From contig CM071597.1 in the NCBI GenBank assembly GCA_036435485.1, forward strand, positions 170,792,147 to 170,856,146: a DNA stretch of 64,000 nt. Direction: 5' to 3'. Made by a program: the position numbers and the translations under genes. Under the pieces are notes generated by a model that saw only the letters and a program-made list of their open reading frames with translations, was not told where the DNA came from and searched no databases. Below are positions 1-11,328 of this stretch, piece after piece (the stretch's first letter is position 1; each line of letters starts with the position of its first letter). This stretch comes from Saposhnikovia divaricata (lineage: Eukaryota; Streptophyta; Magnoliopsida; Apiales; Apiaceae).

Positions 1-880
1 CAAATTTTAGCAATATTATTATGTAACTATTGTCCATATTCTGTACTTTTTATTTATAGAATTAGTCGTATGTACTTTGTGTTGGATTACTTGGAATTAT
101 GGTGTGGATGGGATGTAAATTATTTAGATGGCTGGTAGGATGATTGAATGTATGTTGAATGTTTTGGATTGGTTTCTTTATGTATGAAACTATATATTGC
201 AGAAATTTTAGCTACATTGTTGCATTTGATATTTTTAGTGTTACAGTTCTAGAATTTTGTAGCGTTGCATTTGTAAATATAGCGTTGCATTTGATATTTT
301 AGTGTTGCATTTCAAGAACATGATAGTGTTGCATTTGGTAAATATAGTGTTGCATTACATGTTGTGGGCCCACTGCTAATGTGGCATGTGGGACCCATTG
401 CTGACGTGGTATGTTGGACCCACTGCTGACGTGGCACGTGGGCCCTATTGCTGACATGGCATGTGGACCTCATTGCTGACATGGCATCCTAGTGGGCCCC
501 AATGATGATGTGGCATGCCACATGTACCAATGATGACGTGGCATGCCAACTGGATTGTTGCTGACGTGGCATGCTAGCTGGACCCATTGATGACATGGCA
601 AGCTAGTGGGACCCACTTAGTGACGTGGAATTGGAATTTTATCTAATGTCAAATGCAATGCCTCTTTGGTGTTGCATTTGCTTGCTGTGGTGTTGCATTA
701 CATGTCAGATGCAACGCTTATTGCTGTTACTTTAGATGCCAAAAAGCGTTGCATTATGGGATCTAACGAGACAGTCTCGAATGCAACGCCCCCTGGTGTT
801 GCATTTGGTCTAATGCAACGCTTTTTTGGCCTAAAGCAACAGTAAACATGGCGTTACATATGAGTGTTTTTGGCGTAGTG
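1..880. mobile_element. CACTA element A, right-terminal part
   Basis: The last bases read TTTTTGGCGTAGTG, the reverse complement of a CACTACGCC terminus. The segment from about 60 to 880 matches the right end of element Y (14650-15512) along its length, including the TGTTGCATTTG-type subterminal repeats and the final GCGTTACATATGAG block. The rest of the element lies left of the window, so its coding content and target duplication cannot be judged. The three bases after the terminus are AAA. No coding region is seen in this part. Confidence 0.75.
360..625. repeat. Subterminal repeats with alternating GGGCCCAC and TGACGTGGCA motifs
   Basis: About ten degenerate units of 25-35 bp follow one another. 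Each pairs a GGGCCCAC/GGACCCAC-like block with a GCTGACGTGGCATG-like block. TGACGTGG is a bZIP-type (C-box/G-box) binding motif and TGGGCCCA resembles the TCP/site-II element. The same repeats occur at both ends of element Y. In CACTA elements such repeats normally bind the element's own TNPA protein; binding by host factors is inference. Confidence 0.7.
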
Positions 881-1029
881 AAAGTAGACTTTGATCGTAA
901 TTTAATATCAAAAAAGTATACTTACAATATAACTTAATATTCCTATACGAATATTAAAGTTACCTTTTGGACTTAGTACCGTAACATACTAGTCCCACTT
1001 ATATATTCTTAATCATATTGTTTCGCAGA

Positions 1030-1703
1030 CATTGTTGTCTAACTTTTGTAGGGAGGTGAAGTTGAAGTGAGGTGATTCTCGTTCTAAGACCCAAGTCCTA
1101 GACGTACTAGCGGGGAGTTAGTAGTCTTGGCACCGTGAAGAAGAGGAAAGACCCAAGACCTATCATCTAAGACCCAAGACCGACAAAATCCAAGAATCAA
1201 TAGTCTACACCAAGGTTCTACATCAACTTTGAAGAAATAGCGGGGAGTTATTGTCTAAGATAAGTTGTGTAGGTTTTACAACGACTTTGAGGTGGTGACG
1301 GGTAGTTGCACACCAAGACGAGTCTTGTATTTGTTGCATTTATTTTGAGGTGGTAACGGTTAGTTACGCACCATGATAAATATTTGTAAGGTTGTAAAGG
1401 TTTGTCCGCCTACTAAAGGAGCGAGTTTATTTTTAAGGGAAATCTCGAGTCCGGAGAGTAGCTCGGGGACTGGAGTAGGGTTGAGCGAATCCATTAGGGG
1501 TTGCGCCATCACGAACCAGGATAAAATCTCCTGTGTGGTATTTTCTTACCTTGTCTTTTATTTCCGCACTTATAAACTGCTAATGACTCGTACAATATTT
1601 AAAAAGGGATAAATATTTTTAAAACGCCATAATAATTTTTAAATTGGTAATTAAGCTATTCAACCCCCCTTCTACCTTAATATAGCCCTCATACAGGACC
1701 TAA
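1030..1703 (+). mobile_element. LTR-like fragment, possibly SIRE/Maximus-type Copia
   Basis: This non-coding stretch ends in a run of C residues in CAACCCCCCTTCT and then CCTAACA, and contains the phrase CGAACCAGGATAAAATCTC. From memory this resembles the 3' part of plant SIRE-type LTRs, which end in a spliced-leader-like pyrimidine tract before ...ACA. No second LTR, primer site or coding region is attached, so it may be a truncated or solo LTR lying between CACTA element A and the Ulp1 relic. The short open frame starting at 1373 is not convincing as a gene. Confidence 0.35.
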
Positions 1704-2692
1704 CAAAACTAATATGCCACATATATTTCAATTGCGGAAAGACTTAGCATCCATTCACCAAGGCAACCTCTCAATCACATGACTATGTCATACATGTACC
1801 TCATCACATAAAAGCCACACTATGTACCTCCTCCTTGTTGAGGACACTATCAATTAAAATGGGGAATACTTACAATTCTAGATAAACAAGGAAGCAAGTA
1901 AATTTCGAAATTGAATCAAATATTTCATACCTTGACATCTTCATACCAAAGCAAATTATTTTGATAATTTTTTTTACCGCCCCTTGTTACATATATTTTA
2001 TATGCCCTGCAAAATAAGAACAAAGAAATAAATAAATATCATTAAATAAAAAAGTAGGAAATAGGATCATTTCAATTAATGAACAAGGCAATTAAATAAC
2101 AATAACATTTAACTACTTTTTTAAGATTTAACCTTTTTTGTAACTTACATTTGCCATCGTAATTTCGCGTGTAGGTCTCGTTTTTGCTTTAAAGAATCAA
2201 ACACATAAACAGCACTTTCATCAAGATAATAGAGAAGCAACATCCAGTGCTTACTACAATCATAACATGAAATTAGACTATACTAGCTACCACTTGTAAA
2301 GAATACACCAACACATAATAAATTATGTTCTTACTCTTGGATGTATGGTGCTAGGATGAAACGTTTTTATTTAGAAACTTTCATAACTTTGCTCAAGTAT
2401 CTAGAAATCGAATCGTGGTACTGTTCCTTGGAAGCGTATGTTCATACCGATGGGCACATAAAATCAAATGAATCATCATTCAAATCCTTTCACAGCTTGT
2501 GGATGTACCTAGATGTTACAAAAATGTATACATGGTGAATTAGAATTACTATGTAGAATAAACATGTATTTAGATTTATTTTCTTAAAATATTGCAAAAA
2601 GATATAGTCTTACAACATAAAAATCTGTAGAATAGGTATATTTAACCAGCTCATCCCCAAAAACTCGTCAACATCTTCAGGTGTGACCTATA
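1704..2692 (-). pseudogene. Decayed Ulp1-like (C48) protease relic of a CACTA element
   Basis: Read on the minus strand, the fragment goes from a VTPEDVDEFLGMSWLNIP block (about 2690-2615), through a block ending KRFILAPYIQ (about 2530-2335), a catalytic-His block starting KHWMLLLYYLDESAVYVFD (about 2260-2165), to a CGFYVMRYMYDIVM block around the active-site cysteine (about 1850-1785). These are the His, Asp and Cys regions of the Ulp1/SENP family, as found in plant En/Spm proteins. Blocks are separated by non-coding DNA with the same spacing as in the relic at 23150-24336. Stops interrupt several blocks, including one next to the active-site CG. Copia-1 truncates it at about 2692. Not functional. 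Confidence 0.75.
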
Positions 2693-2693
2693 T

Positions 2694-5600
2694 TTTGGCT
2701 CAAAGAAAACTATAGATAACTCTTCTCTGTTTTGTGATTACTATCAGAACACTGGTCATACTCGAGACAAATGTTTTTGCTTACATGGTTATCCAGAATG
2801 GCACAAATTACATGGGAAACCTAAGCCCAAATAAAGAAAACTTCAATCTACTGGCTTTGAGCAGGCTGTAGCTGCTCATATATCCTCTAACACTGTCAAT
2901 ACTACTTCTCTGAGTGATACTAATATATCTGAACTCTCTCAGAAGGATGTGCAGCCTAGTGTGTTTTCAGACTCTCAATATCAACAGTTTGCAAAGATGA
3001 TTCAGGACAGCATCAAACAGGCTCATATCACCTTACAGCTTTCTGGTATGCCTCATCATAATTCTATCATCGTACTTCTAATGTTGTATCTGTAACTGCT
3101 ATAAGTGCTTATACAACTAATACAAGTAATCCTTTAGCTATCTATGATTGGATAACTGATTCAGGAGCTACAAATCACATCACCTTAAATTTTAATCTAC
3201 TTAGTAACATCAAACTTGTGAATTCTGTTCTTCATCTTCCTAATAAAACTACAGGTCCTATTACTCCTTTGTGTCCCATCCTTTCATTGTAATATGATCT
3301 CTATAGCTCAACTTGCTAAACAACTTTCCTGTCATGTCTTCTTTACTAAGCATTCATGTATAATGCAGGACCTTACCTTGAAGATGGAGAAATAAATTCG
3401 TAAATTGAGAGATGGACTTTACAAATTACAAATCTCTGCTCTCTCAATATTGACTGCTCACAATCAATCATCCAGCTCCCCTTTATCTCCTAGCTATAAC
3501 TTGTCATCAAAATGTAATGCTAATAGTCATTGAAATACTTGTACTGATAAAACTCATTTATGGCATATCAGAATGGGTCACCCTTCTGCAGATATCTTAC
3601 ATAGGTTACCTAATGTTAAGAACAAAGATTGTAATTTCTCCGCTTGTGACATTTGTCATTTTTCAAAACAACATAGACTGGTGTTTCCTTTAAGTGACTC
3701 TGTTAGCACATCTTTATTTGATATCATTCATGTTGATGTTTGGGGTTCTTACAAACAAGTTACTCATAACAAATGCAGCTATTTTCTTACAATACTTGAT
3801 GACTTTTCTAGAGCAACTTGGGTTTTTCTTTTTCAAAATAAAACCCAAGTGTCAAATCTTCAGAAATATTTTATTGCCTATGTTTCCAATCAATTCCAAA
3901 CAACTATTAAGATTCTAAGGTCAAATAATGGTACTGAGTTTTTGAATCATGAAGTTAAAAATTCTCTTGATCTAGCTGGTATTGTTCATCAGACTAGTTG
4001 TGCCCATTAAACTCAGCAAAATGGTAGAGTTGAGAGAAAACATCAACACTTACTTGCCACTGCTAGAGCCTTAAAATTTAAGTCTCAACTGCCAAACTCT
4101 TTTTGGGGTGATTTTGTGCTAACTGCAACTCACATTATCAGTTTACTTCCAATCAAAACATTATCCTATAAATCTCCTTTTGAAATTCTTTATAACAAGA
4201 TACCTAACTATAATCATCTCAAAGCATTTAATTGGTTGCTTATGTTATGCAACCGATGTTTCTTCTACATCTGATAAGTTAGGCTCTAGAGCTATCAAAG
4301 GCATTTTTCTTGGATATCCCTATGCAAAGAAAGGTTACAGAATTCTTGATTTGGAATCCAGAAAGAGTTTTATATCTAGGGATCATGTACATTTTATTGA
4401 ACATGTCTTTCCTTTTTCATCTTTGACTCACAATGATACTCCTCTCTTTCCCATGCCTGAGGTGTTTCCTGAGGATTCATCTCTTCTTATAGCCATATCT
4501 AATCCTTCTCCAAACACAATCACATCATCATCTAGTCCACCAATACCTTCTGCACCTATTCCAGCTGTTACTACTAGACCTACAAGGCATAAATCTGTTC
4601 CCAAAATGTTCAAAGATTATGTTGGTTTACCTACTACTTCAACTGCTACTTGTGTATATCGTATCCAAGATCACATTTCCTACAATAATCTGAGTCCTAC
4701 ATATAGATCATATGTAACAACTACCTCCAAAATTTCAGTTTCTTATAATTCTGCTCAATCTGTCAAAAACCCTAATTGGTGTGCTGCTATGAAAGCAGAA
4801 ATAGAAGCTTTAGAAGCCAATCATACTTGGAATTTGGTTCCATTACCACCTAATGAACAAATAATTGATTGCAAGTGGCTGTTTATGGTTAAGTATAATC
4901 CTGATGGATCTGTGGAACGGTACAAGGCTCATTTAGTAGCCAAGGGTTTCACTAAAGAGTTTGGAATTTATTACTTTGACACATTTGCACCAGTTGCAAA
5001 AATGGTAATTGTTAGGATTCTCTTATCTATTGCTACTCATAATGCTTGGCATGTAACTCAAATGGATGTCACTAATGCATTTCTGCATGGTGATCTCCAT
5101 GAGACTGTGTCTATGAAACTTCCATCTGGCTATAGAGTATTGTCAAAGTTGTCTGTTCAGTCTGACATAGAATATGTTTGCAAATTGGATAAGTCATTAT
5201 ATGGCTTAAAGCAAGCTCCCAGATGTTGGTATAGCAAGCTCTCTAATGCCTTGCAAAGCTATGGATTTATATAGTCTAACAGTGATAATAGTTTATTCAC
5301 TTACTCAAAGGATTCTATTTTTATAGCTGTTCTTGTTTATGTCGATGATATCCTGGTTACTAGTTCCTCTGTATCTCATATAGATGCTATGAAAGATTTT
5401 CTGAAGAGTAAGTTCAAAATCAAAGACTTGGGCTCACTCAAATATTTTTTAGGAATTGAAGTAGCACGTTCAACTACATGTTTCTATTTGAGTCAACGAA
5501 AGTATGCCTTAGATATCTTACAAGAAACAGGATTGTTGGCTGATAAACCCTCAGTCACTCCTATTGAACAAAATCACAAAATCATTGACAATAACTTTGC

Positions 5601-6327
5601 TCTTCAATCAGCTAATGAAACCTCAATGTACAGACATGTAGGTGGTCTTCTGATATACCTCACTATTACTCGACCTGACCTATCTTATGCTGTTCATGTT
5701 CTATCTCAGTTCTTGGCATCACCTCGTATAGATCATTTGCAAGCTATGTATAGAGTTTTGAAATATATCAAGCAAGCTCCAGGCCAAGGTTTATTGATTT
5801 CAGCTCAGGGTTCTCTTCATCTTATAGCTTTTACTGATTCTGACTGGGCTGGTTGCCCAGAATCAAGACAATCTCCAACTGGTTTCTGCATTTTATTTGG
5901 CTCTTCTCTTGTTTCATGGAAAAGCAAAAAATAGCATACTGTCTCTCGGTCCTCTACTGAAGCAGAATATCGTGCCATGGCTGACTCATGCTGTGAGATC
6001 ACCTGGATTTTAGCCTTACTTAGAGATTTCAAGGTTGCTCATAATTTACCTATCACTTTGTACTGTGATAATAAGTCTGCCCTCTACATTGCTTCAAATC
6101 ATGTCTTCCATGAGCGAACCAAGCACATTAAAATTGACTGCCACTTGGTTCGTGAAAAACTGCAGAAAGGCATCATACAAACAGCTCATCTCTCTACCTC
6201 AGAACAACCAGCAGATATGTTCACAAAGGCTCTTTGTTCTGTAGCTATTCGATATTTTTCTTCCAAGTTGAATATTTGTAATCTCTTTCATACATTCAAC
6301 TTGAGGGGGGATGTTAGTAGTAACTAG
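2694..6327 (+). pseudogene. Copia-1 gag-pol polyprotein remnant
   Basis: A degenerate zinc knuckle (about 2733-2790) has Tyr in place of the second Cys of the CCHC pattern and is followed by LHGYPEWH. A protease block with DSGATNH lies near 3160. The integrase is at 3573-4200: GHPSADIL, a CDIC zinc-binding end, then the core with DVWGSY, and a stop at 4008-4010 just before the conserved QQNGRVERKH. Reverse transcriptase spans 4780-5900 with YVDD at about 5338-5349. RNase H follows with STEAEYRAMA and KHIKID. In-frame TAG codons at 5272-5274 and 5932-5934 both look like CAG changed to TAG. Several further frame breaks lie in gag, protease and integrase. An inactive pol gene; a reader should treat 3573-4010, 4180-5274, 5389-5934 and 5977-6327 as pieces of one protein. 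Confidence 0.9.
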
Positions 6328-6498
6328 TAGTGACATCACTTAAGTTGCTAATGACATCATATAGTTAGTTAATTAGAATGTCAACTCTATTATATGAACA
6401 GATCTTTTAACAACTTTCTATTCAAGAAATGTAATTTCTTAGTTCATTCACCTCTCTCTCTCTCTGCACATTATGCAGATTGTCAGTTAGATACTTCA
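6300..6498 (+). repeat. Polypurine tract and putative 3' LTR of Copia-1
   Basis: TTGAGGGGGG at 6300-6309 is a typical copia polypurine tract. The LTR would start TGTTAGTAG at 6311 and hold a (CT)n run near 6452-6465. With no 5' LTR to compare, the right limit is uncertain; I place it near ...ATACTTCA at about 6498. Confidence 0.5.
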
Positions 6499-7075
6499 CA
6501 ATTCGATGAAACTAATACCATTAATTGCCATTAAAAAATTATAACCTCCAAAGGCAAATTTTAAGAATAACCTTGACGTATATACTGTTGCATGCTCTAA
6601 CGAACTCTTCCTTTGCATAAATACATAAATACACGAAAGCTAATTCTCGACTAATAATTTTTTGAAAAATGGGGTGGTAAAAAAATAGCCTTTTACTCTG
6701 AGATGCTCTGTAGATATGAAATTGTTGTTTACTAGTCAATCTTTCATATGTTATGTTCTGATTCTTTTGTTTGCCATTAATGCTGAAGAGTTTTAAATTC
6801 ATATACTTCTGATATAGTTCATTAACGGGAATTCCACATCTCTAGTAGAACTAATGACAGAGTAAAAAAGCGGGAGGCATATCATGATTTTAACTTCCAA
6901 AAGTACTATCGTTTGTTGTTTGATTAGGAAAATTTTGTTGATTAGGTTCTCCTTAATCTTATCAGCTTACAAAGTTGGTCATTTACGAGCTATCATTAGT
7001 ATTATGGTCATTGTTTCTTCCGTCCTTGATTGGCAATTATCTAATATTTTGGTCCTAATTTATTGTAGTGTGCTA
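6499..7075. other. Non-coding AT-rich stretch
   Basis: No recognisable protein, RNA gene or transposon end is visible between the Copia-1 LTR and the MITE. The short open frames here have no family resemblance and show no splice context. Confidence 0.5.
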
Positions 7076-7334
7076 CTCCCTCCGTTCCACATTAGTAGTT
7101 CACTTTCAAAAAAATTTTGTTTCAAAATAGTTGTCTCATTTCCACTTCCAAGGTAATTTTTTATTTAAAATTCCCGTATTACCCATAAGTTTAAATTTTC
7201 AAAATTGAATTTATGAACTTAATTTTCTAACCATTGCAATAAATATGGTTACATATGGAATTTGATCGTCAATGTTTGAGTTTCTTAATATGCGTATTTT
7301 TTAAAAATGTACTACTAATTTGAAAGGGAGGGAG
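7076..7334. mobile_element. Stowaway-like MITE (Tc1/mariner type)
   Basis: It begins CTCCCTCCGTTCCAC and ends with the imperfect inverse GGGAGGGAG, and both sides carry TA (7074-7075 and 7335-7336), the target duplication of Tc1/mariner elements. The 259-bp interior is AT-rich and non-coding. CACTA element Z begins only 5 bp after the second TA. Confidence 0.8.
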
Positions 7335-7339
7335 TATGT

Positions 7340-7859
7340 CACTACAAGAATTTTTGAATCAGACGACACTTCGATCAAAAAGCGTTGGCTGAAAATTTCA
7401 TACAACGGTTTTTTTTCAAGCTTTTCGTTGTATTGTCTGATCATGAACTTAACGACAGTTTTTGAAACTGTCGTCTAGAAGATCAAAATAGACATACGTT
7501 TTACAACGGTTTTTGAAAGTGGTGTTTCTAACAGTTTGTCTTACAATGGTCCTCAAAACCGTTGTAAAACTTAGACAACTGTTTTTAATCGATATTGCTT
7601 CAAAAGCAGTCACACAACTGTGACTAAATACTATTGTCTGATTTTAACAACGGTTTTTAAAAGCACTGTCTGAAGAAACTTTAGACAATACTTTTAACAA
7701 TGCTTTAAAAAAATATTGTTAAAATCAGACAAGTGTTTTGATAGCCGTTGTATAAAATGTAATCAGATAATGATTTGTGAATACTGTTGCTTGAATTGCA
7801 TGCAACGCACAATGGTTTTGTACTCTAAGTTCTTTAGCTCTAACATAAGCGTTTGGTAG
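7340..7859. repeat. Left subterminal repeats of element Z
   Basis: Repeated, often inverted short motifs such as ACAACGGTTTTTGAAA and CAGACAAT/ATTGTCTGA are spread over about 500 bp. CACTA transposases bind such motifs to form the transposition complex. The same motif family is found at 19180-19510, 20084-20720 and 54275-54560. Confidence 0.7.
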
Positions 7860-7862
7860 GTA

Positions 7863-8745
7863 CACTACGCCATAAATGCTCATATGCAATGCTTTTAGAA
7901 AGTGTTTCAATGAAAGTGTTTCGTTAGATATGAAATTTTGGCTCTAATGAAACAGAACTTGAACTGGTGTTGCATTACATATAATTTAGTGTTGCATTTG
8001 ATCCACGGTGTTTCACATAATGCAACACTAACTGCTGGCATTGCATTAGATATTTTTTAAATTTAAAAAATGCCGACGTGGTAGAAGTGGGGCCCACATG
8101 TGCTGACGTAGCATTTGCTGATGTGGCAAATGTGGGGCCCACAATTGCTGACATGGCAGAAGTGGGACCCACATGTGCTGACGTGGTATTTGCTGACGTG
8201 GCAGAAGCGTTGCATTAGGTTATCACAGTGTTGCATTTGCTGTTTAGAAGTGTTGCATTAGTTATTTTTTAATTTTAATAATGTTGACGTGGCAGTTGTG
8301 GGACCCACCAATGCTGACATGTCAGTGTGGGGCCCACAAGGGTGACGTGGTAGGTGGCCCACAGGTGCTGATGTGGCAAGTGTGGGCCCACAATTGCTGA
8401 CGTGGCATTAGCAGATGTGGCAAGCGTTAGGTGACTACAGTGTTGCATTTGCTATTTTGAAGTATTGCATTAGTTAATTTTTTATTTTTAAAAAATGCTG
8501 ACATGGCAGGTACAGGGCCCACAGATGCTGACATGTCAGTGTGGGGCCCACAAAGGTGACGTGGCAGGAGACCCACAGGGACTGATGTGGCAAGTGTGGG
8601 GCCCACAATTTCTGACGTGGCAGAAGCGGGACCCACCTGTGCTGACATGGCCGAAGCGTTGCATTAGGTGACCACAGTGTTGCATTTGCTGTTCTAAAGT
8701 GTTGCATTAGCTAATTTTTTTAATTTTAATAAATGCTAACGGATT
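7863..8745. repeat. Left subterminal repeats of element Y
   Basis: Two to three larger units of about 200 bp repeat. Each has TGTTGCATTTGCTGTT-like sequence, an AT-rich block, and several TGACGTGGCA/GGGCCCAC motifs. They match those of element A and of Y's right end. The open frames here with a repeated GP(T)SATSA pattern are by-products of the repeat. Confidence 0.8.
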
Positions 8746-10860
8746 ATTTTTAATTTTAATTTTAAATTATTTTTTCAACGTTCCAAAATTACGGATGTCA
8801 AGATCTAACGATTTTAGTGAAGTGGTAATTTTTAAAAAAAATCCCTAGATATATTTGGTTTGGTTTTATAACGGTCAAACCGGTCAAAGTGGACCTTCGT
8901 TTTAACTAGTCTTGTCCCGAATGAAGAATCTATTTTTTTAAATTTTTTTTTCGACGTTCCAAAATTATGGATGTCAAGATCTAGCGATTTTAGTGAAGTG
9001 TTAATTTTTTTTAAAAATCCCTAGATGTATTTGGTTTGGTTTTGTAACGGTCAAACCGGTCAAATTAGACCTTCGTTTTAACTAGTCTTGTCCCGAATGA
9101 AGAATCTATTTTTTAAAATTATTTTTTCGACGTTCAAAAATTACAGATGTCAAGATCTAACGATATTAGTGAAGTGGTAATTTTTTTAAAAAATCCCTAG
9201 ATGTATTTGGCTTGGTTTTATAACGGTCAAACCGGTCAAAGTGAACATTCATTTTAACTAGTCTTGTCCCAAATTTTCGGCGTTCCAAAATCACGAATGT
9301 CAAGATCTTATGATTTTAGTGAAGTGGTAAATTTTAAAAAAAATTCCTAGATGTATTTGGTTCGGTTTTGTAATGGTCAAACCGGTCAAATTAGACCTTC
9401 GTTTTAACTAGTCTTGTCCCGAATGAAGAATCTATTTTTTTAAATTATTTTTTCGACGTTCCAAAATTACGGATGTCAAGATCTAACGATTTTAGTGAAG
9501 TGGTAATTTTTTAAAAAAAATCCCTAGATGTATTTGGTTTGGTTTTGTAACGGTCAAACCGGTAAAATTAGACCTTCATTTTAACTAGTCTTGTCCCGAA
9601 TGAAGAATGTATTTTTTTAATTATTTTTTTGACGTTCCAAAATTACGGATGTCAAGATCTAACGATTTTAGTGAAGGGGTAATTTTTTAAAAAAAATCCC
9701 TAGATGTATTTGGTTTGGTTTTGTAACGGTCGAACCGGTCAAATCAGACTTTCGTTTTAACTAGTCTTGTCCCGAATGAAGAATCTATTTATTTAAATTA
9801 TTTTTTCGGCGTTCAAAAATTACAGATGTCAAGATCTAACGATATTAGTGAAGTTGTAATTTTTTTTAAAAATCCCTAGATGTGTTTGGTTGGGTTTTGT
9901 AACGGTCAAACCGGTCAAATTAGACCTTCGTTTTAACTAGTCTTGTCCCGAATGTAGAATCTATTTTTTTAAATTATTTTTTCGACGTTCCAAAATTACA
10001 GATGTCAAGATCTAACGATATTAGTGAATTGGTAATTTTTTAAAAAAATCCCTAGATGTATTTGGTTTGATTTTTTAATAGTCAAACCGGTCAAATTAGA
10101 TCTTCAATTCGTTTTAACTTGTCTTGTCCCGAATGATGAATCTATTTTTTTAAATTATTTTTTCGACATTCCAAAATTACGGATGTCAAGATCTAACGAT
10201 TTTAGTGAAGTGGTAAATTTTAAAAAAAATCCATAGATGTATTTGGTTTGGTTTTGTAATGGTCAAACCGGTCAAATTAGACCTTCGTTTTAACTAGTCT
10301 TGTCTCGAATGAAGAATCTATTTTTTTATATTATTTTTTCGACGTTCCAAATGTACGGATGTCAAAATCTAAGGATTTTAGTGATGTGATAATTTTAAAA
10401 AAAAGAAATCCTAGATGTATTTGGTTTGGTTTTATAATGGTTAAACCGGTCAAAGTAGACCTTACTTTTAACTAGTCTTGTCCCGAATAATGAATCTATT
10501 TTTTAAATTATTTTTTCGACGTTCCAAACATACGGGTGTCAAGATCTAACGATTTCAGTGGTCTGGTAATTTTTTTAAAAAAATTCCTAGATGTATTTGG
10601 TTTGATTTTATAATGGTCAAATCGGTTAAAGTAGACTTTGCTTTTAACTAGTCTTGTCCCGAATGATGAATCTATTTTTTAAAATTATTTTTTTGATGAA
10701 CCAACCAGACGGATGTTATGATCTAACGATTTTAGTAATATAGTAATTTTTTGAATAAGTCCTAGATTTATTTGGTTTGATTTTATATTGGTCAAATCGA
10801 TCAAAATAGACATTGCTTTTAACTAGTCTTATCATGAATGATGTTTATATAATTTTTAAA
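8746..10860. repeat. Tandem array of about twelve ~176-bp monomers
   Basis: Each monomer has TTCGACGTTCCAAAATTACG, GATGTCAAGATCTAACGATT, a T/A-rich block, a CAAACCGGTCAAA block and AACTAGTCTTGTCCCGAATG. Copies of the TGTCAAGATCT block recur at about 8796, 8972, 9148, 9298, 9473, 9649 and onwards to about 10720, mostly 176 bp apart with one shortened unit of about 150 bp. Divergence rises toward the right edge. A related array lies at 39440-50265. Confidence 0.9.
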
Positions 10861-11297
10861 ATTATAAACAGTAATATATTTATTATAAATTTTTTCTTAT
10901 ATTTCATATATTCTATGTAAGTACAATAATTAAAGTTGATTATATTAACAAAAATATATCAATAAAATTGGATTTAATAAATAAAAAATGGATATATAAT
11001 TTTTTGCTAAAAATAAAATGGGCGGCTAATTATCCCGCTCTCTACTTTTTATATCACGCTCTCTAATTTTGAACCTAAATCTCAAACACATACACCATCT
11101 CTGAAACGTCAAATATCGATTTGCATGTTTGGCACAGCTTATTTATGCCGACTTATGACTTATTTTCGGATAAAAATTTTATATTTTGATAATTTTTTTT
11201 ATACAAGTGTTTAATGTATCTTTGAGATATTTAGCAAAAAAAAAAATGTATCTTTGAGATTCAATAAATTACAAAAATAAGTTCGAAAATAAGTTGA
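10861..11297. other. AT-rich non-coding spacer with MITE-like inverted motifs
   Basis: No coding region is seen. ACTTATTTTCGG near 11158 and its inverse CGAAAATAAGT near 11284 could be arms of a small MITE, but target duplications are not clear. Confidence 0.4.
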
Positions 11298-11328
11298 CGC
11301 GGCCACCTATAATATTACGGTGGCCGCG
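11298..11328 (+). other. Geminivirus-type replication-origin-like stem-loop
   Basis: A perfect 10-bp GC-rich stem (11298-11307 paired with 11319-11328) closes an 11-nt loop, TATAATATTAC. The loop contains TAATATTAC (11310-11318), the invariant nonanucleotide nicked by Rep in geminiviruses. Stem composition (GCGGCC...GGCCGC), loop length and position of the nonamer at the loop's 3' side all match the known viral layout. I see no Rep or coat-protein reading frame nearby and no clear iterons. It could be a trace of an integrated viral or related circular replicon, or much less likely chance. It lies inside CACTA element Y. Confidence 0.7.

Larger units (their letters stand above)
2693..6498 (+). 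mobile_element. Copia-1: 5'-truncated Ty1/copia retrotransposon
   Basis: It has the copia gene order: zinc knuckle, protease, integrase, reverse transcriptase, RNase H. The gag end is missing: sequence before about 2692 matches the CACTA Ulp1 relic instead, so there is no 5' LTR, primer site or gag N-terminus. At the other end, a polypurine tract TTGAGGGGGG (6300-6309) is followed by a likely 3' LTR starting TGTTAGTAG at 6311. The abrupt left junction suggests deletion or an illegitimate recombination event rather than a clean insertion. Confidence 0.85.

Noticed and set aside
1373..1612. 79-residue frame MINICKVVKVCPPTKG...
   Set aside because: It lies in LTR-like sequence and has no family resemblance.
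8427..8707. Minus-strand frames with repeated VGPTSATS-like words
   Set aside because: They arise from the TGACGTGGCA/GGGCCCAC subterminal repeats of element Y; similar frames occur at 7975-8172 and 14994-15290.
8746..10860. CRISPR-like regular array
   Set aside because: Units are contiguous 176-bp tandem copies without alternating unique spacers, and the DNA is plant nuclear sequence.
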